This document shows positions 26,111 to 34,738 of a stretch of 64,000 nt of DNA, in pieces. Position 1 is the first letter of the stretch; each line of letters begins with the position of its first letter. Both the position numbers and the translations under genes were made by a program. The notes beneath the pieces are model-generated. The model saw only the letters and a program-made list of their open reading frames with translations, was not told the DNA's origin and did no database searches. The DNA comes from Tissierellia bacterium (GTDB lineage Bacteria; Bacillota; Clostridia; Tissierellales; Peptoniphilaceae), in assembly GCA_030535395.1 (NCBI GenBank), contig JAUNLK010000005.1, forward strand, positions 52,384 to 116,383, in the 5' to 3' direction.

Positions 26111-26890
26111 TCATTGTTTGGGGGAAAGATAGGAGTCCAGGACGGCGACAAAGGTGCCGTAGTCCTCCAGATAGGAGTAGTGGCCCCCCTCCAGTATCAC
26201 CAGGCCGGAGCCCGGGATCTTCTCTTCAAAGACCTCCGCCATATACAGGGGGGTGGCATCGTCCCACCGCCCCCAGATGAGGAGGGGGGCCGCCTGAATT
26301 TTGGGGAAATAGTGGTCGGTGTTTTCATTGACCACTTTGACGAAGATCTTCCGCATGATGCCACTGGAATTTTGATAGTCGTCGCTGCCATAGCGGGCGT
26401 AAAACTTTTGCAATCGCTCTCTACTGGGCTTGTAGAGGGGGAATTTCTCATAGAGATATCGGAGGGCCTTGTAGCGGTACACCTTGATATAATAGGAGGC
26501 CCCCCGCCTGGGGGCCACCCCGGAGGCGTCCACCAGTATGAGCTGATCCACCCGCTGGGGATGCTCGGCGGCGAAAATGGTCAGGGTCTTGCCCCCAAAG
26601 GAGTGACCCAGGAAAGTGGCCCGGTGAATGTCCATGGTCTCCAAAAACTCCAGGAGAAACTGGGCGTAGTCCCAAGTGCCAAAGACCTCCTGGGGCTCCT
26701 CGCTGTCTCCATGTCCGGGGGCATCGTAGGCCAGGACCCGGTGGGTCTGCTCCAGCTTTTGAATAATGGGAAAGACGGACTCAATATTGGCCCCCCAACC
26801 GTGGAGCACCACGGCCACTGGAGCCCCAGTGGACCCCCGGTCCACATAGGCGGTGGAGATCCCCGCCACCTGAATTTTCTTCTTTTCCAC
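26111..26890 (-). CDS. Alpha/beta hydrolase
   Basis: 259 residues with the full catalytic set: VVLHGWGANIES (oxyanion), nucleophile GHSFGG, the Asp region in WGRWDDATPL and a C-terminal His in LEGGHYSYLED. The GTG start follows GGAAGGAGG; a perfect TATAAT (26911-26916, minus strand) lies just upstream. It precedes the Mur ligase by about 100 bp. The substrate is unknown; an envelope-related acyl or peptide substrate is only a guess. Confidence 0.88.
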   Translation of the reverse strand: MEKKKIQVAGISTAYVDRGSTGAPVAVVLHGWGANIESVFPIIQKLEQTHRVLAYDAPGHGDSEEPQEVFGTWDYAQFLLEFLETMDIHRATFLGHSFGGKTLTIFAAEHPQRVDQLILVDASGVAPRRGASYYIKVYRYKALRYLYEKFPLYKPSRERLQKFYARYGSDDYQNSSGIMRKIFVKVVNENTDHYFPKIQAAPLLIWGRWDDATPLYMAEVFEEKIPGSGLVILEGGHYSYLEDYGTFVAVLDSYLSPKQ

Positions 26891-27115
26891 GAATACCCTC
26901 CTTCCGGCTCATTATACCATGATGGCCCCCCTCTTGTTGGCCTCCCGCCGGAATTCCCCACCGTGAAAGGGGATTGTAAAGCCTGTGAAAAAGCTGTAAA
27001 AATGCCTGTATTTGTTCCTTTGATCCCCCCTTTGCTCCCTGGAGACTTTATAGACAATGGGGGGCCTAAGTGCTAAAATTGTATAAAGTGTATTTTATGA
27101 AATTTGGAGGACACC

Positions 27116-27757
27116 ATGGAATTTTTATCCCTCAAGGATCACGTCTATAACTATATATCAGAGCAAATTCGTATAGGAAATCTCAACTCCGATGAAAAGG
27201 TCAATGAGCAGGAAATCTGCGCCCAGTTGAATATTTCCCGGACCCCCGTTCGCGAAGCCCTGATCCAGCTGGCTGCGGACGGTTTTTTGGAGTCTGCCCC
27301 TCGCCGGGGATTCCGGGTGAAGCCCCTCACCGAGGAGGAGGGCAGGGACATCTACGAAATCCTGGCCGTACTGGATGCCATGGCGGCGGAAAAGGCCATG
27401 GCCAATCTCACCGAGGCGGATTTCAAGGCCATGGACGATTTGGTGGAGCTCATGGACTTTCACATTGAGCGGGAGCAGTTTGACGACTACTATCCCCTCC
27501 AGGAGCGCTTCCACGACATCTACATTGAGCGCTCCGACAATGTGGCCCTGGCCGACATCATCAGCCGCCTCCAGCGCCGCTTCATCCGTCAGGGCCACTC
27601 CTTTACCGCCACCGAGGACCTTCAGTCCCTCTTAAAGGACACCAACAATCAGCACAAGGAGATCATCCAGCTCTTCCGGGACCGCCGGGGGGAGGAGCTG
27701 AGAAATTTCCTCACCAATACCCACTGGGTCTATCACTATCAGGAGGTGCGTAGATAA
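27116..27757 (+). CDS. GntR family (FCD domain) transcriptional regulator
   Basis: 213 residues: winged helix (NEQEICAQLNISRTPVREALIQL, about 30-55) and an all-helical FCD ligand domain (EILAVLDAMAAEKA, then ERFHDIYIE). The ATG at 27116 has GGAGG 5 bp upstream; an in-frame TTG four codons earlier is less likely. The next gene begins on its stop codon (TAATG), so it probably belongs to one operon with the GNAT and dihydrofolate reductase genes. Ligand unknown. Confidence 0.9.
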   Translation: MEFLSLKDHVYNYISEQIRIGNLNSDEKVNEQEICAQLNISRTPVREALIQLAADGFLESAPRRGFRVKPLTEEEGRDIYEILAVLDAMAAEKAMANLTEADFKAMDDLVELMDFHIEREQFDDYYPLQERFHDIYIERSDNVALADIISRLQRRFIRQGHSFTATEDLQSLLKDTNNQHKEIIQLFRDRRGEELRNFLTNTHWVYHYQEVRR

Positions 27758-28956
27758 TGGAGGGACTGCACATTGAGGAGATTTACTATGGGAGCCCCAC
27801 CTATCACAGATTGAGGGAGGCCCGGGCCTCGGAGCTCTACCGCCCCTGGAAGGAGGATCTGGTGGAGGAGTACGAAACCCTGGATCCCGAAAGCCGCACC
27901 TTCGGCCTCTACCGGGGAGAGGAGCTCATGGCCTCCCTCCAATTCCACCGGGAGGAGCAGGGAGTGAAAATTGAGGACCTCCTCTTTCTCCCCATGGTCT
28001 CCCCCCAGGAGCACGCCAAGTATCTCCTCCAGTCCCTGGAGACCTATGTGAGGGACCAAGAGGGGGTGGAAAAGATCAGCTACACCGGCCGCCTCTCCCA
28101 GCGCCCCCTCCTGGAGGATCTGGGCTACCGAGTGACCAGCAAGCACGACGGCGATCGAATGCGCCTCCTCCTGGACTATGAGAAGGAGCGCAAACACTTC
28201 TCCACCCAGGGCCTGGTGCCGGTGATGGCCATTCAGGCCCATCCCATCTACTATGTCACCCAGGGGGGCCAGGGCATGGAGTGGCTCCAGGGCCTCATCC
28301 ACGCCTTCCCCAAGGAGCACTTCTTCCTCATCGATGTGGCCGATGTCTCCACCGCCACGGAGACCCTCCTCAGGGAGGCCGCCCAGGGGGCCAAGCTGGT
28401 CCTCCTGAGCGGGGAGCTGGCCGCCCATCCCCAGGGAAAAAACTGGGGGAGCTTCTCCCTCCTTTCGGCCCTGGCCCAAGAGACCCAGGCCCTCTCCCGG
28501 GCCAAGGGGCTGCTGATGCTGGCCGATGATGCCATTATCAGCTCCGAGTCCATGGCCATCGCCCTCAATGAGGTGGACCCCTCCCTGAATCTCTTCACCC
28601 TGAGCCTCCCCAGGGCCGCCTCGGTGGAGGGCTGCTACGGCATCATTCAGGAGCACAGGGACGCCCTGGAGGAATTTGCCTTCGACAGCCTCCTCATCTT
28701 AAACAGCAAGCACAGCCTCCATCAGGAGGGGATCCGCACCTATTTGGAAGATCTCCTCCACCGGCAAATCACCCTCCTGGCCCCGGACCGCATCCTCCAA
28801 AAGACCCTGAGGGCCCAGTTGGTGAAAGGGAGGCTCCAGCGTCAGACCCCTAGAAATGGACAGCTGAAAATCTTCTCCCCAGATCCCGAGGCCACCCGGC
28901 GGGCCCTCAAGGAGAAGGCCCCCACTTTGGCAGGAGTCCCCATTGTCCGCATCTAG
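27757..28956 (+). CDS. GNAT-like N-terminal domain with a large unassigned C-terminal domain
   Basis: 399 residues. The first ~145 look like a GNAT fold (TFGLYRGEELMASLQFH, SLETYVRDQEG, PLLEDLGYRV). The rest contains LIDVADVSTATETLLREAAQGAKLVLLSGELAAH and a helical tail; I see no P-loop or catalytic motif and do not recognise it. The start overlaps the GntR stop by one base and the 3' end overlaps the next gene by 14 bp, so it is in the middle of a three-gene operon. Acetyltransferase activity is a guess from fold only. Confidence 0.7.
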   Translation: MEGLHIEEIYYGSPTYHRLREARASELYRPWKEDLVEEYETLDPESRTFGLYRGEELMASLQFHREEQGVKIEDLLFLPMVSPQEHAKYLLQSLETYVRDQEGVEKISYTGRLSQRPLLEDLGYRVTSKHDGDRMRLLLDYEKERKHFSTQGLVPVMAIQAHPIYYVTQGGQGMEWLQGLIHAFPKEHFFLIDVADVSTATETLLREAAQGAKLVLLSGELAAHPQGKNWGSFSLLSALAQETQALSRAKGLLMLADDAIISSESMAIALNEVDPSLNLFTLSLPRAASVEGCYGIIQEHRDALEEFAFDSLLILNSKHSLHQEGIRTYLEDLLHRQITLLAPDRILQKTLRAQLVKGRLQRQTPRNGQLKIFSPDPEATRRALKEKAPTLAGVPIVRI

Positions 28957-29443
28957 GGGCCGCCTCACCGTGATTGTTTTGGTGGACGATCATGGGGCCC
29001 TGGCCAAGGAGGGGGAGCAGATCCTCTTTATCCCCGAGGATCTGGAGCGCTTCCGGAAGCGAACCACGGGTCACGCCATGATTATGGGGCGAAAGACCTT
29101 CGATGCCATGGGGCTGCTGCCCAATCGCCACCACATCGTCCTGAGCCGGAGGCCCGGGGAGGATGGGGAGCGCCTCCAGTATGTGTCCACCCCCGAAGAG
29201 GCCGTGGAGGCCGCAGGGGTCTTTCCCGGGGAGACCTTTGTCATTGGCGGCGGACAGATCATCCACCTCCTCTGGGATGCCGTGGACCGGCTCATCCTCA
29301 CCCACGTCCACACCGAGACCCCCGGGGCCGATGTCTTCCTCCCCCCCTACCGGGAGGACTTCACCCTGGTCCGGGAGATCCCCATCCCCCACGAGAACTA
29401 TCAAGTGGTGGAGGAGCACTGGCAGCGAAAATCCTCCAAGTAA
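28943..29443 (+). CDS. Dihydrofolate reductase
   Basis: Reduces dihydrofolate with NADPH. 166 residues from the TTG at 28943, which has AGGAG 6 bp upstream; a GTG at 28970 is an alternative. Family features: VIVLVDDHGALAKEG, the catalytic acidic residue in IPEDLERFRKRTTG, IMGRKTFDAMG, IVLSRRP and the NADPH loop FVIGGGQIIHLL. The usual LPW tryptophan of loop 1 is replaced (ILFIPED), so it is a divergent member. Folate supply fits with the nearby methionine synthase. Confidence 0.88.
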   Translation: MSASRGRLTVIVLVDDHGALAKEGEQILFIPEDLERFRKRTTGHAMIMGRKTFDAMGLLPNRHHIVLSRRPGEDGERLQYVSTPEEAVEAAGVFPGETFVIGGGQIIHLLWDAVDRLILTHVHTETPGADVFLPPYREDFTLVREIPIPHENYQVVEEHWQRKSSK

Positions 29444-29446
29444 AAA

Positions 29447-29478
29447 AGAGCTCCGGCAGCGGTCGGAGCTCTATTTTT
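29447..29478 (+). terminator. Terminator of the dihydrofolate reductase operon
   Basis: AGAGCTCCG (29447-29455) pairs with CGGAGCTCT (29464-29472), then A and five T. Confidence 0.92.
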
Positions 29479-29484
29479 GCCCGC

Positions 29485-29518
29485 AAAGAGGCCCCCGAAG
29501 ATCTTCGGGGGCCTCTTT
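29485..29518. terminator. Perfect 34 bp palindromic terminator
   Basis: Two 17 bp arms meet without spacer at 29501/29502 (core GGCCCCCGAAGA). A T-run follows on the plus strand; it lies between the ends of the convergent dihydrofolate reductase and hcp genes and can serve both. Confidence 0.85.
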
Positions 29519-29538
29519 TAGTGGAACGTCTTTTTAAT

Positions 29539-31146
29539 TTATGCCATGATCAATTCTTGAATGTCGGTCTCTACATCGGAGTTGGTGCCCACTTGGAAGT
29601 TTTCCACCAGTACCTTCACCACATTTTCAGAGAGGAATGCGGGGAGGGTGGGTCCAAGGTGAATGTTCTTCACGCCGAGAGCCAGGAGGGCCAGGAAGAC
29701 GATGACGGCCTTCTGCTCGTACCAGGCGATATTGTAGACGATGGGCAGCTCGTTGATGTCCTCCAGGCCGAAGACTTCCTTGAGCTTCAGGGCGATGACG
29801 GCCAGGGAGTAGGAGTCGTTGCACTGTCCGGCGTCCAGAACTCTGGGGATGCCGCCGATGTCGCCCATGTGGAGCTTGTTGTAGCGGTACTTGGCACAGC
29901 CAGCGGTGAGGATGACGGTGTCATCGGGGAGGGCCTTGGCGAACTCTTCGTAGTAGTTGCGGTCGCTCTGACGGCCGTCGCAGCCACCCATGACGACAAA
30001 CTTGCGAATGGCGCCGGTCTTCACGGCATCCACTACCTTGTCGGCGAGAGCCAGAACTTGATTGTGGGCGAAACCGCCGACAATGGTGCCCTCTTCAATT
30101 TGTTGGGGGGCAGGGCAGGCCTTGGCCTGTTCAATGAGGGGGGAGAAGTCCTTCTCCGTGGCAATGTGGCCCTCAATGTGCTTGGCTCCGGGGTATCCTG
30201 CCACACCGGTGGTGTAGAGGCGGTCCAGATAGCTGTCATCTCTGGGGGGCACAATGCAGTTGGTGGTCATGAGAATGGGACCATTGAAGGAGGCGAACTC
30301 TTCCTTTTGGTGCCACCAGCTGCCACCGTAGTTGCCCACAAAGTGATCGTACTTTTTAAATGCGGGATAGTAGTTGGCGGGAAGCATCTCGGAGTGGGTG
30401 TAGACATCCACGCCGGTGCCTTCGGTCTGCTTCAGAAGCTCTTCCATGTCCCCCAGGTCGTGACCGGAGATGAGGATGCCGGGATTGTTCCGGGTGCCCA
30501 GATTCACTTCGGTGATCTCGGGGTGGCCGTAGCGCTCGGTATTGGCCTTGTCCAGAAGGGCCATGCCTTGAACCCCAACTTCCCCAGTTTTCAGGGTGAG
30601 GGCCACCAAATCCTCCACGGTGAGGGAGTCGTCGGTGATCTTTTCCAGGGCTTCTGCCATGAAGTCTTGAATGGCGCCGTCCTCATAGCCCAGAACTTCC
30701 GCGTGGTGCACATAGGCGGCCAGACCCTTGAGGCCGTAGGTGATGAGCTCTCTCAGGGAGCGTATGTCCTCATCTTCCGTTGCGAGAACGCCAATGCCGT
30801 CCCCTTCCACTTCCTCCAGCCCTTCACGTACGTCGAAGGTGGCAGCTGCGGGGAGATCCTTGAGCTCGGCTAAGTAGGGTTTTTTCAGATCCAAAGAGGT
30901 GATGATGGCCTCTTCGATTTTTTCGGCGTCGAAGTTGGCATTGGTGATGGTCATGAACAGATTGTCCACGATTTGCTTGTCCAGGACTTCCTTACCATCT
31001 TGAATGCGATTGCGCACCTGAGCGAGGCCCTTGCTCACATAGATGAGCACGTCTTGCAAATTGGCGACACCGGCGGTCTTGCCACAGACCCCTTTAATGG
31101 TGCAGCCTTGGTTTCTGGCAGTTTCTTGACATTGATAACAGAACAT
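29539..31146 (-). CDS. hcp: Hydroxylamine reductase / hybrid cluster protein, class I
   Basis: Iron-sulfur protein that reduces hydroxylamine and, in better-studied species, nitric oxide, as part of nitrosative stress defence. 535 residues from the ATG at 31146 (AAGGAGG 4 bp upstream). The N-terminal cysteine pattern C-x2-C-x8-C-x5-C (Cys3, 6, 15, 21) marks the class I form of anaerobes. Hybrid-cluster ligands fall in [26 protein letters not shown] and LDAGQCND. A Crp/Fnr regulator gene lies upstream with an operator in between. Confidence 0.96.
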   Translation of the reverse strand: MFCYQCQETARNQGCTIKGVCGKTAGVANLQDVLIYVSKGLAQVRNRIQDGKEVLDKQIVDNLFMTITNANFDAEKIEEAIITSLDLKKPYLAELKDLPAAATFDVREGLEEVEGDGIGVLATEDEDIRSLRELITYGLKGLAAYVHHAEVLGYEDGAIQDFMAEALEKITDDSLTVEDLVALTLKTGEVGVQGMALLDKANTERYGHPEITEVNLGTRNNPGILISGHDLGDMEELLKQTEGTGVDVYTHSEMLPANYYPAFKKYDHFVGNYGGSWWHQKEEFASFNGPILMTTNCIVPPRDDSYLDRLYTTGVAGYPGAKHIEGHIATEKDFSPLIEQAKACPAPQQIEEGTIVGGFAHNQVLALADKVVDAVKTGAIRKFVVMGGCDGRQSDRNYYEEFAKALPDDTVILTAGCAKYRYNKLHMGDIGGIPRVLDAGQCNDSYSLAVIALKLKEVFGLEDINELPIVYNIAWYEQKAVIVFLALLALGVKNIHLGPTLPAFLSENVVKVLVENFQVGTNSDVETDIQELIMA

Positions 31147-31233
31147 ATTGCCTCCTTCTTTTTTCATTACTCTCTTCTATATGATGAGGGCCCGATCCGG
31201 TGCCCTCCATTCATATGCCCTATTGACTCTTTC

Positions 31234-31275
31234 AGTATATCCCGTGTTGGGGGCCTCCTCTGTAACATAGGTTAC
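31234..31275 (-). promoter_or_regulatory. hcp promoter with centred Crp/Fnr-type operator
   Basis: Minus-strand -10 TATACT is at 31239-31234, with no recognisable -35. A perfect dyad GTAAC-atag-GTTAC (31262-31275) is centred about 41.5 bp before the predicted start of transcription, the classic position for class II activation by a Crp/Fnr protein. Confidence 0.65.
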
Positions 31276-31290
31276 CGAAGAAAAGATTTT

Positions 31291-31956
31291 TCAGGAAAAA
31301 TATGCCGCCTCCTCCAAGGCCTTCAAGTGGAGGGTAAATTGTTTGCCCCGCATCTCCAAGAGGCCGTCGTCCCTCATTTTGGACAGCTCCCGGGAGAGGG
31401 AGGGCCGGGCCACCGCCAGAAAATCCGCCAGCTCCTCCCGGGTCAGGGAGAGGCTCACTTGGTGGCTGTCCTGCTCCTTGGCCAGCTTCAAAAGATAGAG
31501 GGCAATCTTTTTTCTGAGACTGTCGGCGCTTTGAATTTGAAGGCGCTCATTGAGGAAGTAGGCCTTATTGGAGAGGATGTGGAGCATATTGTAGCAGAGC
31601 TTGGTCCCCACGGGGCCCTTGGCCGGGTTCATGGCCTCCTTGGGAATGGCCAGGATCTGGGCCCCCTTTACGGTGATGCAGCGATAGTCGTAGCTGCGAT
31701 GATTCAAGTAGAGATACACCTCCCCAAAGACCGTTCCCGGGCGGGTGAAGCGATTGACAATGGTCCGCCGGCCCATGGGGGTCAGCCGCTCCACCTGGAC
31801 ACTTCCCTTCAATAGTACAAAGACCATGTCCTTGGTGGGCGCCCCCTGCTCGAAGAGGACGGTCCCCGGGGAGAGCTTCCGCTCCTCCACCCCCTCCCTC
31901 TGGAAATAGGCCTTGAGATCCTCCGGGGAGATCTCCATAAACAGTGGGCTGATCAC
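31291..31956 (-). CDS. Crp/Fnr family transcriptional regulator (HcpR-like by context)
   Basis: 221 residues: cyclic-nucleotide-type sensor barrel (about 20-135; LSPGTVLFEQGAPTKDMVFVLLKGSVQV) and a C-terminal winged helix (LTREELADFLAVARPSLSRELSKMRDDGLL). There is no N-terminal cysteine cluster as in Fnr. The GTG start overlaps the stop of the upstream gene (GTGA). Its place next to hcp and the operator in the gap suggest an HcpR-like nitrosative stress role, possibly with haem; that is inference. Confidence 0.88.
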   Translation of the reverse strand: MISPLFMEISPEDLKAYFQREGVEERKLSPGTVLFEQGAPTKDMVFVLLKGSVQVERLTPMGRRTIVNRFTRPGTVFGEVYLYLNHRSYDYRCITVKGAQILAIPKEAMNPAKGPVGTKLCYNMLHILSNKAYFLNERLQIQSADSLRKKIALYLLKLAKEQDSHQVSLSLTREELADFLAVARPSLSRELSKMRDDGLLEMRGKQFTLHLKALEEAAYFS

Positions 31957-32375
31957 TTTTTCCTGGCCCTTCTCAGAGCTTGGCTGCTCTGTTCAATGGC
32001 CTCTGCCAGATCCCCCTGGGCCCGGCGCTGAGGGGAATCGTTCCAGGGGAAAATGGGCCCGGCGCCCCTCCCGCCCCTGGGGGCGGCCAGTTTCAAGACG
32101 CCCTTTACAATTTCAATGCTCCCCTGGCGGAGCATGGCCTCCAAAAGCCGCTGGCCCCGGCGGCTGTCGTGGGCCCGGCGCACGGCCTCCTCCGCCCGCT
32201 CCGGGGCCGCCACGTCCCTTTCAGCGAGCTTTCCCCTGAGATAGGCCCGCCGCTGCTCCCTGAAGGGGGAAAGATCCTCCTCCCCCCTCAGGGCCCGCTC
32301 CACCTCCCGCCCCTGGGCCCTCAGCCACGCCCTGGCCTCCCGGGAAATATCTTCCGGTTTCCACTGTCCATTCAT
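31953..32375 (-). CDS. Hypothetical charged helical protein
   Basis: 140 residues, rich in Arg, Glu and Ala (for example AERDVAAPERAEEAVRRAHDSR), predicted mostly helical with no membrane segment or known motif. The ATG at 32375 follows GGGAGGA; a perfect hairpin GGGGCAG-tgccg-CTGCCCC lies directly upstream of that site (about 32390-32408). The 3' end overlaps the Crp/Fnr gene, so it is translationally coupled to it. I do not recognise a family. Confidence 0.7.
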   Translation of the reverse strand: MNGQWKPEDISREARAWLRAQGREVERALRGEEDLSPFREQRRAYLRGKLAERDVAAPERAEEAVRRAHDSRRGQRLLEAMLRQGSIEIVKGVLKLAAPRGGRGAGPIFPWNDSPQRRAQGDLAEAIEQSSQALRRARKK

Positions 32376-32630
32376 AGCATTCCTCCCGGGGCAGCGGCAC
32401 TGCCCCACATCGTCAAACTTCCTCGATCATTTTTATTTTCTCCTATAATTTTATCAGATTTATACAGGATGATGTAGCTCTCCTAAACCCAAGTTATGCA
32501 AAATTACAAAGAGTGCTCCCGCGATTTTGTAAAAAGTTTTCCGAGAATTCCCGGAGGGGGAAATTTGGCCCTTCCCGGCCCCCTCTCAAATAAAAAACCT
32601 TGTAAAAATCACTATCCCAGGGGAAAAAAT

Positions 32631-32754
32631 TATACTATTACTTTCTTCAGTGATATGTTATATTGAAAATAGCGAAAGGGTGGTACAGGCGTGAGCAAAC
32701 GTTTGCTTGGCACCTCCCTTATCGCAACAAGACTTATCTACGAAGGAGTTGGAA
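32631..32754 (+). promoter_or_regulatory. Structured leader of the 2-oxoacid oxidoreductase operon
   Basis: The 379 bp gap before this operon holds a TATACT (32631-32636), probably a -10, and then a dyad-rich stretch. Its centre is a perfect 14 bp palindrome AGCAAAC|GTTTGCT (32694-32707), the form bound by LacI-family repressors, flanked by partly complementary AAGGGTGG and CACCTCCCTT. I see no gene in 32376-32754. Confidence 0.45.
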
Positions 32755-33435
32755 ATGGATTGGAAAAAACACCACCGCATTCTCATCATCACCGGCCACT
32801 TTGGCAGTGGTAAGACGGAGCTTTCCATCAATTTGGCCCTCCACCTAAGGGGCTTAGGGGAGAGTGTCCGAGTTGTGGATCTGGATATTATCAATACCTA
32901 TTTCCGTCTGAGGGATAAGGAAGAGTTGTTGGAGGGCCAGGGTATTGACACCATCTACACGGCCATCAAGGCCAAGAGCTTGGATATACCCGCATTGGAC
33001 CCCGCCATTGAAGGGGCCTTTCTGAGTGGCGACCGCATCATCGTGGATGTGGGGGGCAACCCCTCTGGCGCCAGGGCACTGGGCAGATTCTATCCTGTAT
33101 TGGAAGAGACGGGCTATGAGCAGATTTTCGTAATCAATGCCAATCGCCCCGAGACCCAGTCTGTGGAGGACGTCGTGGAATTTATGACCATGACCCAAGC
33201 CACCAGCCAAACTCAGATCACCAGCCTTTTCAACACCACCCATATGCTCAAGGCCACCACTGCCGAGGATGTGCTGATGGGGATTCGCAAGGCCCAGGAG
33301 GTCAGCGACGCCACAGGCCTTCCCCTGTTGGGTACCGTCTGTCTGTCCCACTTAGTTGAGGAAGTTCAGGCGGCTTATCCTGAGTTGTACATTTTGCCCA
33401 TTGATCTCTACTTCAGGGATCCATGGATGTTGTAA
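32755..33435 (+). CDS. MinD/ParA-like P-loop ATPase
   Basis: 226 residues with a deviant Walker A GHFGSGKTE (14-22), VVDLDIINTYFRLRD and IIVDVGGNPSGARALG, as in SIMIBI-class ATPases. The ATG at 32755 follows AAGGAG. It is the first gene of an operon with all subunits of a 2-oxoacid:ferredoxin oxidoreductase, which it precedes by 11 bp. A role in assembly or maturation of that enzyme is possible but unproven; no DNA-partition partner is nearby. Confidence 0.85.
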   Translation: MDWKKHHRILIITGHFGSGKTELSINLALHLRGLGESVRVVDLDIINTYFRLRDKEELLEGQGIDTIYTAIKAKSLDIPALDPAIEGAFLSGDRIIVDVGGNPSGARALGRFYPVLEETGYEQIFVINANRPETQSVEDVVEFMTMTQATSQTQITSLFNTTHMLKATTAEDVLMGIRKAQEVSDATGLPLLGTVCLSHLVEEVQAAYPELYILPIDLYFRDPWML

Positions 33436-33446
33436 GGAGGAAATTT

Positions 33447-33668
33447 ATGGCAAAAGGAAGAGTTACTTTTGACAAGGAGTACTGTAAGGGATGTGGCCTC
33501 TGTGTGGCTGTTTGCCCCAAGAATGTCCTGTCTCTAAGTACAACTGAGCTGAACCACAAGGGCTATCGCCCCGCCTATGACGAGCACCCTGAAGATTGCA
33601 TCGCTTGCATGAACTGTGCCACCATGTGTCCAGACTCCGTTATCAGCGTATACAAAATAGAAGAGTGA
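33447..33668 (+). CDS. 2-oxoacid:ferredoxin oxidoreductase delta subunit (2x[4Fe-4S] ferredoxin)
   Basis: 73-residue ferredoxin with two complete cluster motifs, CKGCGLCVAVCPKN and CIACMNCATMCPDS. It passes electrons from the thiamine-diphosphate catalytic subunit to free ferredoxin. The ATG at 33447 follows AAGGAGG with 7 bp spacing; an upstream ATG in the same frame overlaps the previous gene and has no ribosome site. Confidence 0.93.
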   Translation: MAKGRVTFDKEYCKGCGLCVAVCPKNVLSLSTTELNHKGYRPAYDEHPEDCIACMNCATMCPDSVISVYKIEE

Positions 33669-33681
33669 AAGGAGCTCACCT

Positions 33682-34737
33682 ATGGCAAAAATCCTAATTA
33701 AAGGGAACGAGGCCGTTGGTGCAGCCATGATTTCCGCCGGCTGCAAAACCTTCTTCGCCTATCCCATCACCCCACAATCCGAGGTACCGGAATACTTAGC
33801 TCGCGAACTTCCAAAAGTTGGCGGCACCTTTGTACAGGCAGAATCCGAAGTGGCTGCCATCAATATGCTCTATGGTTCCTCCGGAACTGGAACCAGAGTG
33901 GCAACCTCCTCCTCCTCCCCCGGTGTGGCTCTGATGCAAGAGGGCATCAGCTATTTGGCCGGTGCAGAACTGCCCTGTATGATCGTAAATATGATGCGTG
34001 GTGGCCCGGGCCTCGGATCCATTCAGCCCTCTCAAACCGACTACTTCCAGTCCGTTAAGGGCGGCGGAAACGGCGACTACAAGACCATCACCCTGGCTCC
34101 CGCTTCCATCCAAGAGATGGTAAACCTCATTCACCTGGGCTTTGACCTGGCCGATCTCTACAGAATTCCCGTAATCCTCTGTGGTGACGGTATGCTGGGA
34201 CAAATGATGGAGCCCGTTGAATTTACCGAGTACAAGGGAAGAGAACTCCCCGCCAAGGATTGGGCCGCTACCGGTACCAAGAAGGAACGGGAACCCAATA
34301 TCATCAACTCCCTCTTCCTGGAGCCCGAGGATCTGGAGGAGCACAACCTCCACCTCATGAAAAAATATGCTGAAATCAACGAAAAAGAAGTACTGGTAGA
34401 AACCATTGACGTTGAAGACGCCGACATCGTCTTCACCGCTTTCGGTACCACCAGCAGAATCTGCCGCACCGCAGGGGAAATCCTCAAGGAAAAAGGCTAC
34501 AAAGTCGGTTACATCCGTCCCATTACCCTGTGGCCCTTCCCCAGCAAAGCCTATGACCTCGTTGGCGAAAACACCAAGCTGATCCTGGACGTAGAGCTCA
34601 ACCAAGGTCAAATGGTAGAAGACGTTCGCTTGGCTGTAAACGGCCGCTTGCCCGTGGAATTCTACGGACGCACTGGTGGTATGATCCCCACTGCTGAAGA
34701 GATCGCGGAAGCCGCTTTGAAGTATTTGGAGGCGTGA
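33682..34737 (+). CDS. vorB: 2-oxoacid:ferredoxin oxidoreductase alpha subunit (VorB/KorA type)
   Basis: 351 residues, the pyrimidine-binding half of the thiamine-diphosphate enzyme. The N-terminus NEAVGAAMISAGCKTFFAYPITPQSE and ASSSSPGVALMQEGISYLAGAELP are typical; a C-terminal transketolase-like domain (GYIRPITLWPFP) follows. The enzyme oxidises a 2-oxoacid with CoA to acyl-CoA, CO2 and reduced ferredoxin. Sequence alone does not separate 2-oxoglutarate from branched-chain 2-oxoacids. Codon use is less GC-extreme than in neighbours, consistent with high expression. Confidence 0.92.
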   Translation: MAKILIKGNEAVGAAMISAGCKTFFAYPITPQSEVPEYLARELPKVGGTFVQAESEVAAINMLYGSSGTGTRVATSSSSPGVALMQEGISYLAGAELPCMIVNMMRGGPGLGSIQPSQTDYFQSVKGGGNGDYKTITLAPASIQEMVNLIHLGFDLADLYRIPVILCGDGMLGQMMEPVEFTEYKGRELPAKDWAATGTKKEREPNIINSLFLEPEDLEEHNLHLMKKYAEINEKEVLVETIDVEDADIVFTAFGTTSRICRTAGEILKEKGYKVGYIRPITLWPFPSKAYDLVGENTKLILDVELNQGQMVEDVRLAVNGRLPVEFYGRTGGMIPTAEEIAEAALKYLEA

Positions 34738-34738
34738 T

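Noticed and set aside
32680..32725. T-box riboswitch
   Set aside because: AAGGGTGGTAC and the closing CACCTCCC resemble part of a T-box, but the leader is too short for stem I, there is no specifier loop and no terminator before the start codon.
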